6,867 nt of DNA from CAIMZW01 sp037135095 (GCA_037135095.1 JBAXKZ010000040.1:1-6867), one strand, 5' to 3'. Counted from the stretch's first letter, positions 1-5,777 are shown. Notes: generated by a model from the sequence alone, not told the origin. Numbers and translations are program-made.

Positions 1-286
1 TTCCACGAGGTTCGCCATCAGCCTTAAGAATGACTGCTGCGTTCTCATCAAATTTTACGTAAGAGCCGTCTGCGCGACGAGTCTCTTTTACAGTTCGAAC
101 GATGACGGCCTTTACGACCTCACCCTTCTTAACCTGACCGCCAGGAATTGCATCCTTGACGGCACAGACGATGATGTCACCGATGCCGGCGTAGCGACGT
201 GAGGAGCCACCGAGTACGCGGATACAAAGAAGTTCCTTTGCACCAGTGTTGTCGGCGACGCGAAGTCGCGATTCTTGTTGAATCAT
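1..286 (-). CDS. rplN: 50S ribosomal protein L14 (uL14), 3' end cut by window edge
   Basis: Ribosomal protein L14 is a 50S protein at the subunit interface that contacts 16S rRNA through an intersubunit bridge. Translating down from the ATG at 286 gives MIQQESRLRVADNTGAKELL, then the L14 signature region GGSSRRYAGIGDIIVCAVKDAIPGG and the conserved DGSYVKFDENAAVILKADGEPRG. Ninety-five codons are present. Bacterial L14 is usually about 122 residues, so roughly the last 27 lie beyond position 1. The start is supported by an AGGAGG Shine-Dalgarno at 295-300, 8 nt upstream, which runs into the rpsQ stop codon (299-301). The gap to rpsQ is 12 nt. In other bacteria rplN begins the spc operon part (rplN-rplX-rplE); here nothing separates it from the S10 genes, so one continuous transcript is likely. 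No abnormal residues were seen. Confidence 0.97.
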   Translation of the reverse strand, partial: MIQQESRLRVADNTGAKELLCIRVLGGSSRRYAGIGDIIVCAVKDAIPGGQVKKGEVVKAVIVRTVKETRRADGSYVKFDENAAVILKADGEPRG

Positions 287-298
287 TCCTTATTCCTC

Positions 299-571
299 CT
301 ACTTAGCCTTCTCGAGGATCTCGACAACGCGCCAACGCTTGGTAGCGGAGAGCGGACGAGTTTCCATCAAGAGGACGCGATCGCCAATTCCAGCGCTGTT
401 GTTCTCATCATGAGCCTTGAGCTTGGTTGAGCGAGACAAGACCTTGCCGTAGAGACCATGCTTAACTCGATCTTGGATCGCTACAACGACAGTCTTATCC
501 ATCTTGTCGCTGGTGACGATGCCTTCACGAGTCTTGCGGAACCCACGATCTAGTTCGTTACTAGTAGTCAT
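299..571 (-). CDS. rpsQ: 30S ribosomal protein S17 (uS17)
   Basis: S17 is a primary 16S rRNA-binding protein of the 30S body with an OB-fold. The 90-residue product shows REGIVTSDKMDKTVVVAIQDRVKHGLYGK, typical of the first strands, and near the C-terminus the family signature GDRVLLMETRPLSATKRWRVVEIL (about residues 63-86). The N-terminal 12 or so residues (MTTSNELDRGFR) form a short polar extension of the kind common in actinobacterial S17. The ATG at 571 overlaps the rpmC stop as ATGA (4 nt), a classic coupling arrangement, and an SD GGAGGT (577-582) sits 5 nt upstream inside rpmC. Length and motifs are normal. Confidence 0.97.
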   Translation of the reverse strand: MTTSNELDRGFRKTREGIVTSDKMDKTVVVAIQDRVKHGLYGKVLSRSTKLKAHDENNSAGIGDRVLLMETRPLSATKRWRVVEILEKAK

Positions 572-786
572 GCCGCACCTCCAATTCCTAATTCACGTTC
601 GCGCACGATGGTGTAAATGCGCGCAATCTCTTTACGAACCGCGGTCAAACGACCATGGCTCTCTAGTTGGCCAGTTGCGGCTTGAAAGCGGAGATTAAAA
701 AGCTCCTCTTTCGCTTCGCGCAATTTAAGACCTAGCTCCTCAGTGTTGAGGGCGCGTAGCTGCTCAGCAGTCACGATAATTGCCAT
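568..786 (-). CDS. rpmC: 50S ribosomal protein L29 (uL29)
   Basis: L29 is a small two-helix 50S protein near the peptide exit tunnel; with L23 it forms part of the docking site for trigger factor and SRP in well-studied bacteria. The 72-residue product contains the hallmark LREAKEELFNLRFQAATGQLE (about residues 22-42) followed by the second basic helix RLTAVRKEIARIYTIVRERE. The start ATG at 786 overlaps the rplP stop by 1 nt (TAATG), with an SD GAGGAG at 792-797, 5 nt upstream and within rplP. The end overlaps rpsQ by 4 nt. The short glycine/alanine tail (GIGGAA) is unremarkable. Confidence 0.97.
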   Translation of the reverse strand: MAIIVTAEQLRALNTEELGLKLREAKEELFNLRFQAATGQLESHGRLTAVRKEIARIYTIVRERELGIGGAA

Positions 787-1199
787 TAGAACTCCTCACG
801 ACGAACTACGCGGCACTTCATTGGCAGCTTGTGAATCGCACGAGTCATTGCCTCAGTTGCGATCTCTTCGGCAACGCCAGAGATTTCAAACATCACGCGG
901 CCAGGCTTTACGTTGGCGATCCACCACTCCGGTGAACCTTTACCGGAACCCATACGGGTTTCAGCTGGCTTCTTTGTAAGTGGGCGGTCTGGATAAATAT
1001 TGATCCATACCTTTCCACCACGCTTGATGTGACGAGTCATTGCAATACGAGCGGCTTCAATCTGACGGTTAGTCACATACGCCGGCTCTAAAGCTTGAAT
1101 ACCGAAGTCACCAAAGGAGACGGTCGTGCCGCCCTTTGACTTACCACCACGTTTTGGGTGGTGTTGCTTTCGGTGCTTGACCTTACGAGGAATCAACAT
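786..1199 (-). CDS. rplP: 50S ribosomal protein L16 (uL16)
   Basis: L16 is a late-assembling 50S protein that helps shape the A site and tRNA accommodation near the peptidyl-transferase centre. The 137-residue product is the usual length. It begins MLIPRKVKHRKQHHPKRGG, which is conserved in actinobacteria, then has FGDFGIQALEPAYVTNRQIEAAR and the loop RMGSGKGSPEWW. Arg82 in that loop corresponds by alignment from memory to E. coli L16 Arg81, the residue hydroxylated by YcfD; whether this organism has such an enzyme cannot be seen here. The ATG at 1199 follows the rpsC stop with no gap (TAAATG), with an SD GGGAG about 10 nt upstream inside the rpsC tail. The stop overlaps the rpmC start. Confidence 0.98.
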   Translation of the reverse strand: MLIPRKVKHRKQHHPKRGGKSKGGTTVSFGDFGIQALEPAYVTNRQIEAARIAMTRHIKRGGKVWINIYPDRPLTKKPAETRMGSGKGSPEWWIANVKPGRVMFEISGVAEEIATEAMTRAIHKLPMKCRVVRREEF

Positions 1200-2051
1200 T
1201 TAGGCATTGCTCCCTTCGGTGCCTTCAACAACTGCAACTACTGGAGCAGCTACTGGAGCAGCTACTGGTTCAACGACGGTTACGCCATTGACGGCGGCAG
1301 CGGCAGCACGAGATTCTGGTGTGGAGCTGGTGACCTCGGCGCGTGGGGCACGTGGATTACGTGGACCGCGTGATGGCTTTGGCGCACGAGCTGCTGCAAG
1401 AGCAGATGCAGCGCGCTCAGCGCGAGATTCGATAACTTCGCCCTTGTAGATCCAGACCTTTACACCAAGACGACCGAAGGTGGTTGCGGCTTCATAGAAA
1501 CCGTAATCAATATCAGCACGAAGGGTATGTAGTGGGACTCGACCTTCACGGTAGAACTCAGAGCGAGACATTTCTGCGCCACCTAAGCGACCGCCACATT
1601 GAACTCGGATACCTTGAGCGCCAGATTTAAGTGCAGTCTGCATCGCCTTACGCATTGCGCGACGGAAAGAAACACGAGCAGTTAGCTGCTCGGCAATTCC
1701 CTGGGCAACGAGCTGGGCATCAATTTCCGGGTTCTTAACTTCAAGAATGTTGAGCTGTACTTGCTTGCCCGTCAACTTTTCGAGATCCATACGAATTCGA
1801 TCAGCTTCGGTTCCACGACGTCCGATGACAATTCCAGGACGAGCGGTGTGAAGATCGATACGGACTCGCTCGCGAGTACGTTCGATTTCAATTCGGGAAA
1901 CACCAGCGCGCTCCATACCCTTTGTCATCATGCGACGGATTTCAATATCTTCCTTCACATAATCCTTGTAGAGCTTGTCTGCATACCAGCGGGACTTAAA
2001 TTCGGTGGTGATACCGAGTCGGAAGCCGTGTGGATTTACTTTTTGACCCAT
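1200..2051 (-). CDS. rpsC: 30S ribosomal protein S3 (uS3) with a long Ala/Pro-rich C-terminal tail
   Basis: S3 lies at the mRNA entry channel of the 30S head and contributes to mRNA unwinding. It starts MGQKVNPHGFRLGITTEFKSRW. A KH domain carries the GxxG loop as VIGRRG (residues 75-80). The basic helix FRRAMRKA (129-136) corresponds to the mRNA-helicase residues studied in E. coli. The C-terminal domain has GGRLGGAEMSRSEFYREGRVPLHTLRADIDYG and ends near residue 208. Residues 211-283 are an extra low-complexity tail: first Ala/Arg/Pro-rich and basic (KPSRGPRNPRAPRAE), then Ala/Val/Pro-rich with PVAA repeats and an acidic end (VVEGTEGSNA). E. coli S3 is about 233 residues; actinobacterial S3 proteins often carry such tails. 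The start ATG overlaps the rplV stop by 1 nt (TAATG), with a purine-rich SD AAGG at 2059-2062. Confidence 0.97.
   Translation of the reverse strand: MGQKVNPHGFRLGITTEFKSRWYADKLYKDYVKEDIEIRRMMTKGMERAGVSRIEIERTRERVRIDLHTARPGIVIGRRGTEADRIRMDLEKLTGKQVQLNILEVKNPEIDAQLVAQGIAEQLTARVSFRRAMRKAMQTALKSGAQGIRVQCGGRLGGAEMSRSEFYREGRVPLHTLRADIDYGFYEAATTFGRLGVKVWIYKGEVIESRAERAASALAAARAPKPSRGPRNPRAPRAEVTSSTPESRAAAAAVNGVTVVEPVAAPVAAPVVAVVEGTEGSNA
1238..1268 (-). repeat. 12-bp tandem repeat in the rpsC tail
   Basis: The plus-strand unit CTACTGGAGCAG occurs twice in full (1238-1249 and 1250-1261) and is followed by 7 bases of a third copy (1262-1268). It is in frame and encodes the VAAP repeat near the S3 C-terminus. 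Because the unit is a multiple of three, copy-number changes would lengthen or shorten the tail without a frameshift. Confidence 0.85.
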
Positions 2052-2569
2052 TATTCGGCCTTCCCTTCGGTGTCAGCAGGAGCTGACTTTGCAGGAGCTG
2101 ACTTTGCAGCTACTGGCTTTCCTGCGATTGGCTTGGCAACACGACCGGCATTTGCCTTTTTGTGGGCAGCTACCTTGCGTGGACCATTGGAACGATAGTT
2201 AACGTCATCAGAGACCACGAGGGTGATCGTGCTGGTGCGCTTATTGATGCTAAATCCGCGACCTTGAGCACGCGGGCGGAAGCGCTTCAAAGTGAAACCT
2301 TCGCCAACAGTTGCTTCGGCAACCCAAAGCTCAGAAGCATCACGAAGTGATGGGTTCTTCTGCTTTGCATTAGCAACAGCGGAGTTAAGCAAGACATAGA
2401 GGTCAGCACCGATTGCTTGGTTGGCGAACTTCAAGGTAGCTAGTGCGCTATCTGCTCGCTCACCGCGAATCAAGTTAACGACTCGGCGGGCCTTTTGTGG
2501 AGTGGTGCGAACTTCGCGAAGGATTGCGCGAGCAACCAATGCGTTATCAACATTTACTGGCTTAGCCAC
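2051..2569 (-). CDS. rplV: 50S ribosomal protein L22 (uL22) with a Lys/Ala/Pro-rich C-terminal tail
   Basis: L22 binds domains of 23S rRNA, and its extended beta-hairpin lines the nascent-peptide exit tunnel. The core spans about residues 8-121: ARAILREVRTTPQKARRVVNLIRG is the family start, and the hairpin region is GEGFTLKRFRPRAQGRGFSINKRTSTITLVV (about 89-119), where macrolide-resistance changes occur in other species. Residues 122-172 are an extra basic, low-complexity tail with AKSAPAKSAPAD; E. coli L22 has only 110 residues. The start codon is GTG (2567-2569), chosen because the SD GGAGGT lies 6 nt upstream and the reading MAKPVNVDNALVARAILRE follows. It overlaps the end of rpsS by 8 nt. 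It is the only non-ATG start among the genes whose start is in the window. Confidence 0.96.
   Translation of the reverse strand: MAKPVNVDNALVARAILREVRTTPQKARRVVNLIRGERADSALATLKFANQAIGADLYVLLNSAVANAKQKNPSLRDASELWVAEATVGEGFTLKRFRPRAQGRGFSINKRTSTITLVVSDDVNYRSNGPRKVAAHKKANAGRVAKPIAGKPVAAKSAPAKSAPADTEGKAE
2076..2120 (-). repeat. 15-bp tandem repeat in the rplV tail
   Basis: The plus-strand unit GCAGGAGCTGACTTT occurs twice without mismatch (2076-2090 and 2091-2105), followed by a degenerate third copy matching at 11 of 15 positions (2106-2120). It is in frame and encodes the repeated KSAPA/AKSAP segment of the L22 tail. A multiple-of-three unit permits length change without a frameshift. Confidence 0.88.
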
Positions 2570-2846
2570 GTGAGGACCTCCGATCGTCGCCCTTTACGTG
2601 ACCTCGGAAGGTACGCGTTGGCGAAAATTCACCGAGCTTGTGACCAATCATTGCGTCAGTGATGAAAACTGGAACATGCTTGCGACCATCATGAACTGCG
2701 ATGGTATGGCCGATCATCGATGGAACGATCATTGAGCGCCGTGACCAAGTCTTAATAACATTCTTGGTATTCACTTCGTTTTGGGCATCAACCTTTTTAA
2801 TAAGGTGGCCGTCCACGAATGGACCCTTCTTTAAACTACGTGGCAT
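2562..2846 (-). CDS. rpsS: 30S ribosomal protein S19 (uS19)
   Basis: S19 is a 30S head protein that forms a complex with S13 and reaches toward the A-site tRNA and the intersubunit bridge. The 94-residue product reads MPRSLKKGPFVDGHLIKKV at the start and contains the signature MIGHTIAVHDGRKHVPVFITDAMIGHKLGEFSPTRTFRGH (about residues 45-84). The basic tail VKGDDRRSSRG is typical of actinobacteria. The ATG at 2846 follows the rplB stop by 14 nt, with an SD GGGAG (2857-2861) that overlaps that stop codon. The 3' end overlaps rplV by 8 nt. Confidence 0.98.
   Translation of the reverse strand: MPRSLKKGPFVDGHLIKKVDAQNEVNTKNVIKTWSRRSMIVPSMIGHTIAVHDGRKHVPVFITDAMIGHKLGEFSPTRTFRGHVKGDDRRSSRG
2576..2581 (-). 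promoter_or_regulatory. Strong Shine-Dalgarno deciding the GTG start of rplV
   Basis: On the minus strand GGAGGT lies 6 nt before the GTG at 2569 and inside the last codons of rpsS. No ATG is placed suitably, so this SD fixes the GTG start. A strong SD with a weaker start codon and an 8-nt gene overlap suggests coupled translation of L22 with S19. Confidence 0.85.
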
Positions 2847-2860
2847 TTGTAGTGGGCTCC

Positions 2861-3694
2861 CTATCGTTTCTTATTCGACTTGCGGCGACGGACAATTAGC
2901 GCATCAGAGGCTTTTTTCTTGCGAGTACGGCCTTCTGGCTTACCCCAAGGTGTAACAGGATGGCGACCTCCAGAGGTCTTTCCTTCACCACCACCGTGAG
3001 GGTGATCAACTGGGTTCATGACGACACCACGTACGGATGGGCGCTTGCCCTTCCAACGCATACGGCCGGCCTTTCCGTAGTTGATATTGGATTGTTCTGC
3101 GTTACCAACTTCACCAACGGTGGCGCGGCAACGAACATCTACATTTCGAATTTCGCCCGATGGCATACGCAATTGTGCGTAAGGACCATCTTTAGCAACT
3201 AGCTGTACGCCAGCGCCAGCGGAGCGAGCAATTTTTGCGCCGCCACCAGGACGAAGCTCGATTGCATGGATCATGGTTCCAACTGGAATATTGCGAAGTG
3301 GCAAGCAATTTCCTGGCTTGATATCAGCTGATGGACCGTTCTCGACCTTGTCGCCTTGGTTTAACTTATTTGGCGCAATGATGTAACGCTTTTCGCCATC
3401 CGCGTAGTGCAGAAGAGCAATGCGTGAAGTTCGGTTTGGATCGTATTCGATATGGGCAACCTTGGCTGGAATGCCATCTTTATCGTTTCGAGTAAAGTCG
3501 ATCAAGCGGTATGCGCGCTTGTGTCCGCCACCTTGGTGACGAGTTGTGATGCGACCAGTCGCGTTACGACCGCCCTTTGAGTGGATTGGACGAACCAATG
3601 ACTTCTCTGGGGTGGTGCGAGTAATTTCCGCGAAATCTGGAACGCTGGCGCCGCGCTGACCTGGAGTGGTCGGCTTAAGTTTACGTAAGGCCAT
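2861..3694 (-). CDS. rplB: 50S ribosomal protein L2 (uL2)
   Basis: L2 is one of the largest 50S proteins; it is needed for subunit association and lies close to the peptidyl-transferase centre. The 277-residue product has normal length. The N-terminal RNA-binding part includes SKGGRNATGRITTRHQGGGHKRAYRLIDF (39-67), followed by VAHIEYDPNRTSRIALLHYADGEKRYIIAP. The C-terminal signature NPVDHPHGGGEGKTSGGRHPVTPWG (about 227-251) includes the conserved Asp230-His231-Pro-His233 group, matching the functionally important histidine region of E. coli L2. A basic tail (RRRKSNKKR) ends the protein. The ATG at 3694 is immediately preceded by an in-frame TAA, so no upstream extension exists. Its own SD is weak (GAGAGAGA), in contrast to its neighbours; see the separate leader entry. 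Confidence 0.98.
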   Translation of the reverse strand: MALRKLKPTTPGQRGASVPDFAEITRTTPEKSLVRPIHSKGGRNATGRITTRHQGGGHKRAYRLIDFTRNDKDGIPAKVAHIEYDPNRTSRIALLHYADGEKRYIIAPNKLNQGDKVENGPSADIKPGNCLPLRNIPVGTMIHAIELRPGGGAKIARSAGAGVQLVAKDGPYAQLRMPSGEIRNVDVRCRATVGEVGNAEQSNINYGKAGRMRWKGKRPSVRGVVMNPVDHPHGGGEGKTSGGRHPVTPWGKPEGRTRKKKASDALIVRRRKSNKKR

Positions 3695-3738
3695 TTATTC
3701 TCTCTCTATTCCTCTTCTAGTCCTATCTCCTTAGGAGA
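3695..3738 (-). promoter_or_regulatory. rplW-rplB junction with inverted repeats and an orphan Shine-Dalgarno
   Basis: This 36-nt gap, plus the rplW stop codon, holds a near-consensus SD (AAGGAG at 3727-3732) with no ATG, GTG or TTG following at usual distance; the rplB ATG is about 32 nt further on. The SD is in two overlapping inverted repeats. TCTCC/GGAGA closes on the UAA stop of rplW, while TCCTA/TAGGA (3732-3736 and 3721-3725) presents AGGAGA in a 6-nt loop. A second purine-rich tract (AGAGAGA, 3701-3707) sits 6 nt before rplB and is probably the working SD. The structures are seen in the sequence; a regulatory role is only inferred. Confidence 0.4.
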
Positions 3739-4024
3739 CAGGGCCTCCGAAGATGTCGATGCGGTCACCGGCTGCAACATGCACGATTGCGCGCTTGGTA
3801 TCTGAACGCTTTCCAAAACCAACCCGGGTGCGCTTGCGCTTACCGATGCGGTTAAGGGTGTTAACGCTGAGAACCTTGACTCCAAATACCTTCTCGACTG
3901 CAATCTTGATCTCAGTCTTGTTGGCATCTGGGGCAACAATGAATGTGTACTTGTTCTCATCCAACAGTCCGTAGGACTTTTCGGAGACAACAGGTGCTAA
4001 TAAAACGTCGCGATAATCTTTCAT
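3731..4024 (-). CDS. rplW: 50S ribosomal protein L23 (uL23)
   Basis: L23 binds 23S rRNA at the rim of the exit tunnel and is the main ribosomal contact for trigger factor, as well as part of the SRP site. The 97-residue product is typical. It shows MKDYRDVLLAPVVSEKSYGLLDENKYTFIVAPDANKTEIKIAVEKVFGVKVLSVNTLN, then the basic rRNA-contacting loop RIGKRKRTRVGFGKRSDTKRAIV (about 60-82). The ATG at 4024 overlaps the rplD stop by 4 nt (ATGA), with an SD GAGGTG (4030-4035) 5 nt upstream within rplD. The TAA stop lies in the small inverted repeat described for the rplB leader. Confidence 0.97.
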   Translation of the reverse strand: MKDYRDVLLAPVVSEKSYGLLDENKYTFIVAPDANKTEIKIAVEKVFGVKVLSVNTLNRIGKRKRTRVGFGKRSDTKRAIVHVAAGDRIDIFGGPVS

Positions 4025-4689
4025 GCTGACACCTCTACTTCACTCTCACGAGCAACTGCAGTTACCGAAGCTGGTCCTGCGATAAATTCGCGGATCGCAC
4101 TCTCGGAGAAGACAATGTCGTCGCTAACAAGGACGTCATAGGCATTGAGTTGGTCGTTAACGATTAAGTGCATGTTGTCGGCATTTCGAAGAGAGCGCCA
4201 AGCGATATCTTCGGAACGAGAAAGAACAACAAGAACATTTTTGCGATCAGAGAATTGACGAACAGCTGAGATCGCGGCCTTGGTCGAAGGACCGGTGGCG
4301 ATGGCATCAACCACGTGAATGCGATCTTCGCGTTGACGGTCAGAGAGAACGCCGCGGAGTGCTGCTGCAATCATTTTCTTAGGGGTGCGTTGATCGTACT
4401 TACGTGGAACAGGTCCATGTGAGACACCACCGTGACGCTGAAGTGGAGCACGGACCGAACCCTGACGAGCGCGACCGGTTCCCTTCTGCTTGAAAGGCTT
4501 CTTACCAGTACCACTTACTTCACCACGGTTCTTGGTCTTTGCAGTACCAGCACGAGCAGCGGCTAGTTGAGCAACGACAACCTGATGGATTAATGGAATA
4601 TTGGTCTGAGCATCGAAAATTTCTGATGGTAGATCAACTGAACCAGTTGTCTTACCTTCGGCGCTCTTAATATCTACGGTTAATGCCAT
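4021..4689 (-). CDS. rplD: 50S ribosomal protein L4 (uL4)
   Basis: L4 is an early-assembly 50S protein whose long loop reaches the exit-tunnel constriction opposite L22. In E. coli it also represses the S10 operon by acting on the rpsJ leader. The 222-residue product has the loop TGKKPFKQKGTGRARQGSVRAPLQRHGGVSHGP (about 61-93), with the conserved KQKGTGRARQG core, then PRKYDQRTPKKMIAAALRGVLSDR and a Rossmann-like C-terminal half. The ATG at 4689 lies 3 nt after the rplC stop. Its SD is modest (CAGGTG in the last codons of rplC). Autoregulation by L4 cannot be inferred here, because no E. coli-like leader was recognised before rpsJ. Confidence 0.97.
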   Translation of the reverse strand: MALTVDIKSAEGKTTGSVDLPSEIFDAQTNIPLIHQVVVAQLAAARAGTAKTKNRGEVSGTGKKPFKQKGTGRARQGSVRAPLQRHGGVSHGPVPRKYDQRTPKKMIAAALRGVLSDRQREDRIHVVDAIATGPSTKAAISAVRQFSDRKNVLVVLSRSEDIAWRSLRNADNMHLIVNDQLNAYDVLVSDDIVFSESAIREFIAGPASVTAVARESEVEVSA

Positions 4690-4692
4690 TTG

Positions 4693-5376
4693 TTATGCAC
4701 CTGCCTTTTCCGAAACAGCCTTCTTCGCTGCGGAGCGGACGAAGACAATGGAGCCTGTTGGGCCAGGGATAGAACCCTTGATGAGAAGAAGTGAGTTCTC
4801 AACATCAACAGAGTGAATCAAAAGGTTCTGAGTGGTAACTCGATCTACACCCATGCGACCAGACATCTTCTTGCCACGGAAAACGCGGCCTGGAGTGGTT
4901 CGGTTACCGATAGAACCTGGCATACGGTGCTTACGGTCAACACCGTGTGAGGCGCCCAAACCGTGGAAGCCGTGGCGCTTCATAACGCCGGCAGTTCCCT
5001 TACCGATTGAGGTACCAGTTGCATCAACAATCTCGCCAGCTGCAAATACATCAGCACGAAGTTCTTGACCAACAGAATAAGAAGAGGTGTCGGTGGTGCG
5101 AAGTTCAGCAACATCGCGTCGAGGGGTTACACCGGCCTTGGCGAAATGTCCAGCCTCGGGCTTGGTAACTTTGCGAGGATCAATTGCTCCGAATGCGAGT
5201 TGAACCGCAGCATATCCATCCTTTTCAGGAGTACGGATCTGGGTTACAACACAAGGACCGGCAGCAACAACAGTTACTGGAACGATCTTGTTATTTGCAT
5301 CGAAGACCTGAGTCATGCCGAGCTTCTTGCCAAGGATTCCCTTGATGGCAGCGCCCGCTGATTGAGTAGTAGTCAT
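4693..5376 (-). CDS. rplC: 50S ribosomal protein L3 (uL3)
   Basis: L3 is an early-assembling 50S protein whose extension reaches toward the peptidyl-transferase centre. The 227-residue product has a 12-13 residue N-terminal extension (MTTTQSAGAAIKG) before the canonical ILGKKLGMTQVFD. Later parts include VTKPEAGHFAKAGV, GTSIGKGTAGVMKRHGFHGLGASHGVDRKHRMPGSIG and the signature TPGRVFRGKKMSGRMG (161-176). Thr160 is at the position of E. coli L3 Gln150, the residue methylated by PrmB, so that modification is not possible at this position. The start at 5376 is supported by the SD AGGAG (5386-5390), which overlaps the rpsJ stop codon, with 9 nt spacing. Confidence 0.97.
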   Translation of the reverse strand: MTTTQSAGAAIKGILGKKLGMTQVFDANNKIVPVTVVAAGPCVVTQIRTPEKDGYAAVQLAFGAIDPRKVTKPEAGHFAKAGVTPRRDVAELRTTDTSSYSVGQELRADVFAAGEIVDATGTSIGKGTAGVMKRHGFHGLGASHGVDRKHRMPGSIGNRTTPGRVFRGKKMSGRMGVDRVTTQNLLIHSVDVENSLLLIKGSIPGPTGSIVFVRSAAKKAVSEKAGA

Positions 5377-5388
5377 CTGTCAGATCTC

Positions 5389-5697
5389 CTAGAGCTTGAT
5401 CTCAATGTCAACGCCGGCGGGTAAATCGAGGCGCATCAAGGAATCAACAGTTTTAGGAGTTGGATCAATGATGTCGATCAAGCGCTTATGAGTGCGCATC
5501 TCGAAATGTTCGCGGCTGTCCTTATATTTGTGCGGAGAGCGAATAACACAGAAAGTGTTCTTCTCTGTAGGCAACGGAACGGGACCTGCGACAGTTGCAC
5601 CAGTGCGCTCAACAGTCTCGACGATCTTCTTCGCCGAGCTATCGATCACTTCGTGGTCGTAAGCCTTAAGCCGTATGCGGATCTTTTGTCCCGCCAT
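5389..5697 (-). CDS. rpsJ: 30S ribosomal protein S10 (uS10, NusE)
   Basis: S10 is a 30S head protein that also acts as NusE, linking transcription and translation through NusB and NusG. The 102-residue product is normal. It begins MAGQKIRIRLKAYDHEVIDSSAKKIVETVERTGA and carries the signature GPVPLPTEKNTFCVIRSPHKYKDSREHFEMRTHKRLIDI (about 38-76). It is the first gene of the S10 cluster proper, 118 nt after tuf. The ATG at 5697 has an SD AAAGGAG (5704-5710), 6 nt upstream. The gene ends 12 nt before rplC. Confidence 0.98.
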   Translation of the reverse strand: MAGQKIRIRLKAYDHEVIDSSAKKIVETVERTGATVAGPVPLPTEKNTFCVIRSPHKYKDSREHFEMRTHKRLIDIIDPTPKTVDSLMRLDLPAGVDIEIKL

Positions 5698-5703
5698 GTG
5701 CTT

Positions 5704-5710
5704 CTCCTTT
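5704..5710 (-). promoter_or_regulatory. Shine-Dalgarno of rpsJ
   Basis: AAAGGAG on the minus strand lies 6 nt before the rpsJ ATG within a purine-rich leader. It confirms the start at 5697. Confidence 0.85.
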
Positions 5711-5738
5711 TTCTTTACTACTTCGAAACTGCTTCTAA

Positions 5739-5744
5739 AATTTA
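5739..5744 (-). promoter_or_regulatory. Possible -10 element of an rpsJ promoter (weak)
   Basis: TAAATT on the minus strand, within the short palindromic stretch 5735-5745, fits a loose TANNNT -10 hexamer 41 nt before the rpsJ start. No convincing -35 hexamer is visible 16-18 nt upstream. It is the best candidate in the gap, but rpsJ may equally be transcribed only by read-through from tuf. Confidence 0.2.
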
Positions 5745-5777
5745 GTTACTGCTTGGTTACTGCCTTGCTTCTTGGTA

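Noticed and set aside
1158..1373. A plus-strand frame with WSSYWSSYW repeats
   Set aside because: It is the shadow of the 12-bp repeat in the rpsC tail and has no independent support.
1761..2198. A 145-codon plus-strand open frame over the rpsC-rplV boundary
   Set aside because: It is antisense to two certain ribosomal genes. Its repeated GADFAGADFAATG segment is simply the rplV tail repeat read on the other strand.
3706..3990. A minus-strand open frame out of phase with rplW, reaching into the rplW-rplB gap
   Set aside because: The sequence has no family resemblance and overlaps L23 almost completely. The L23 frame explains the region.
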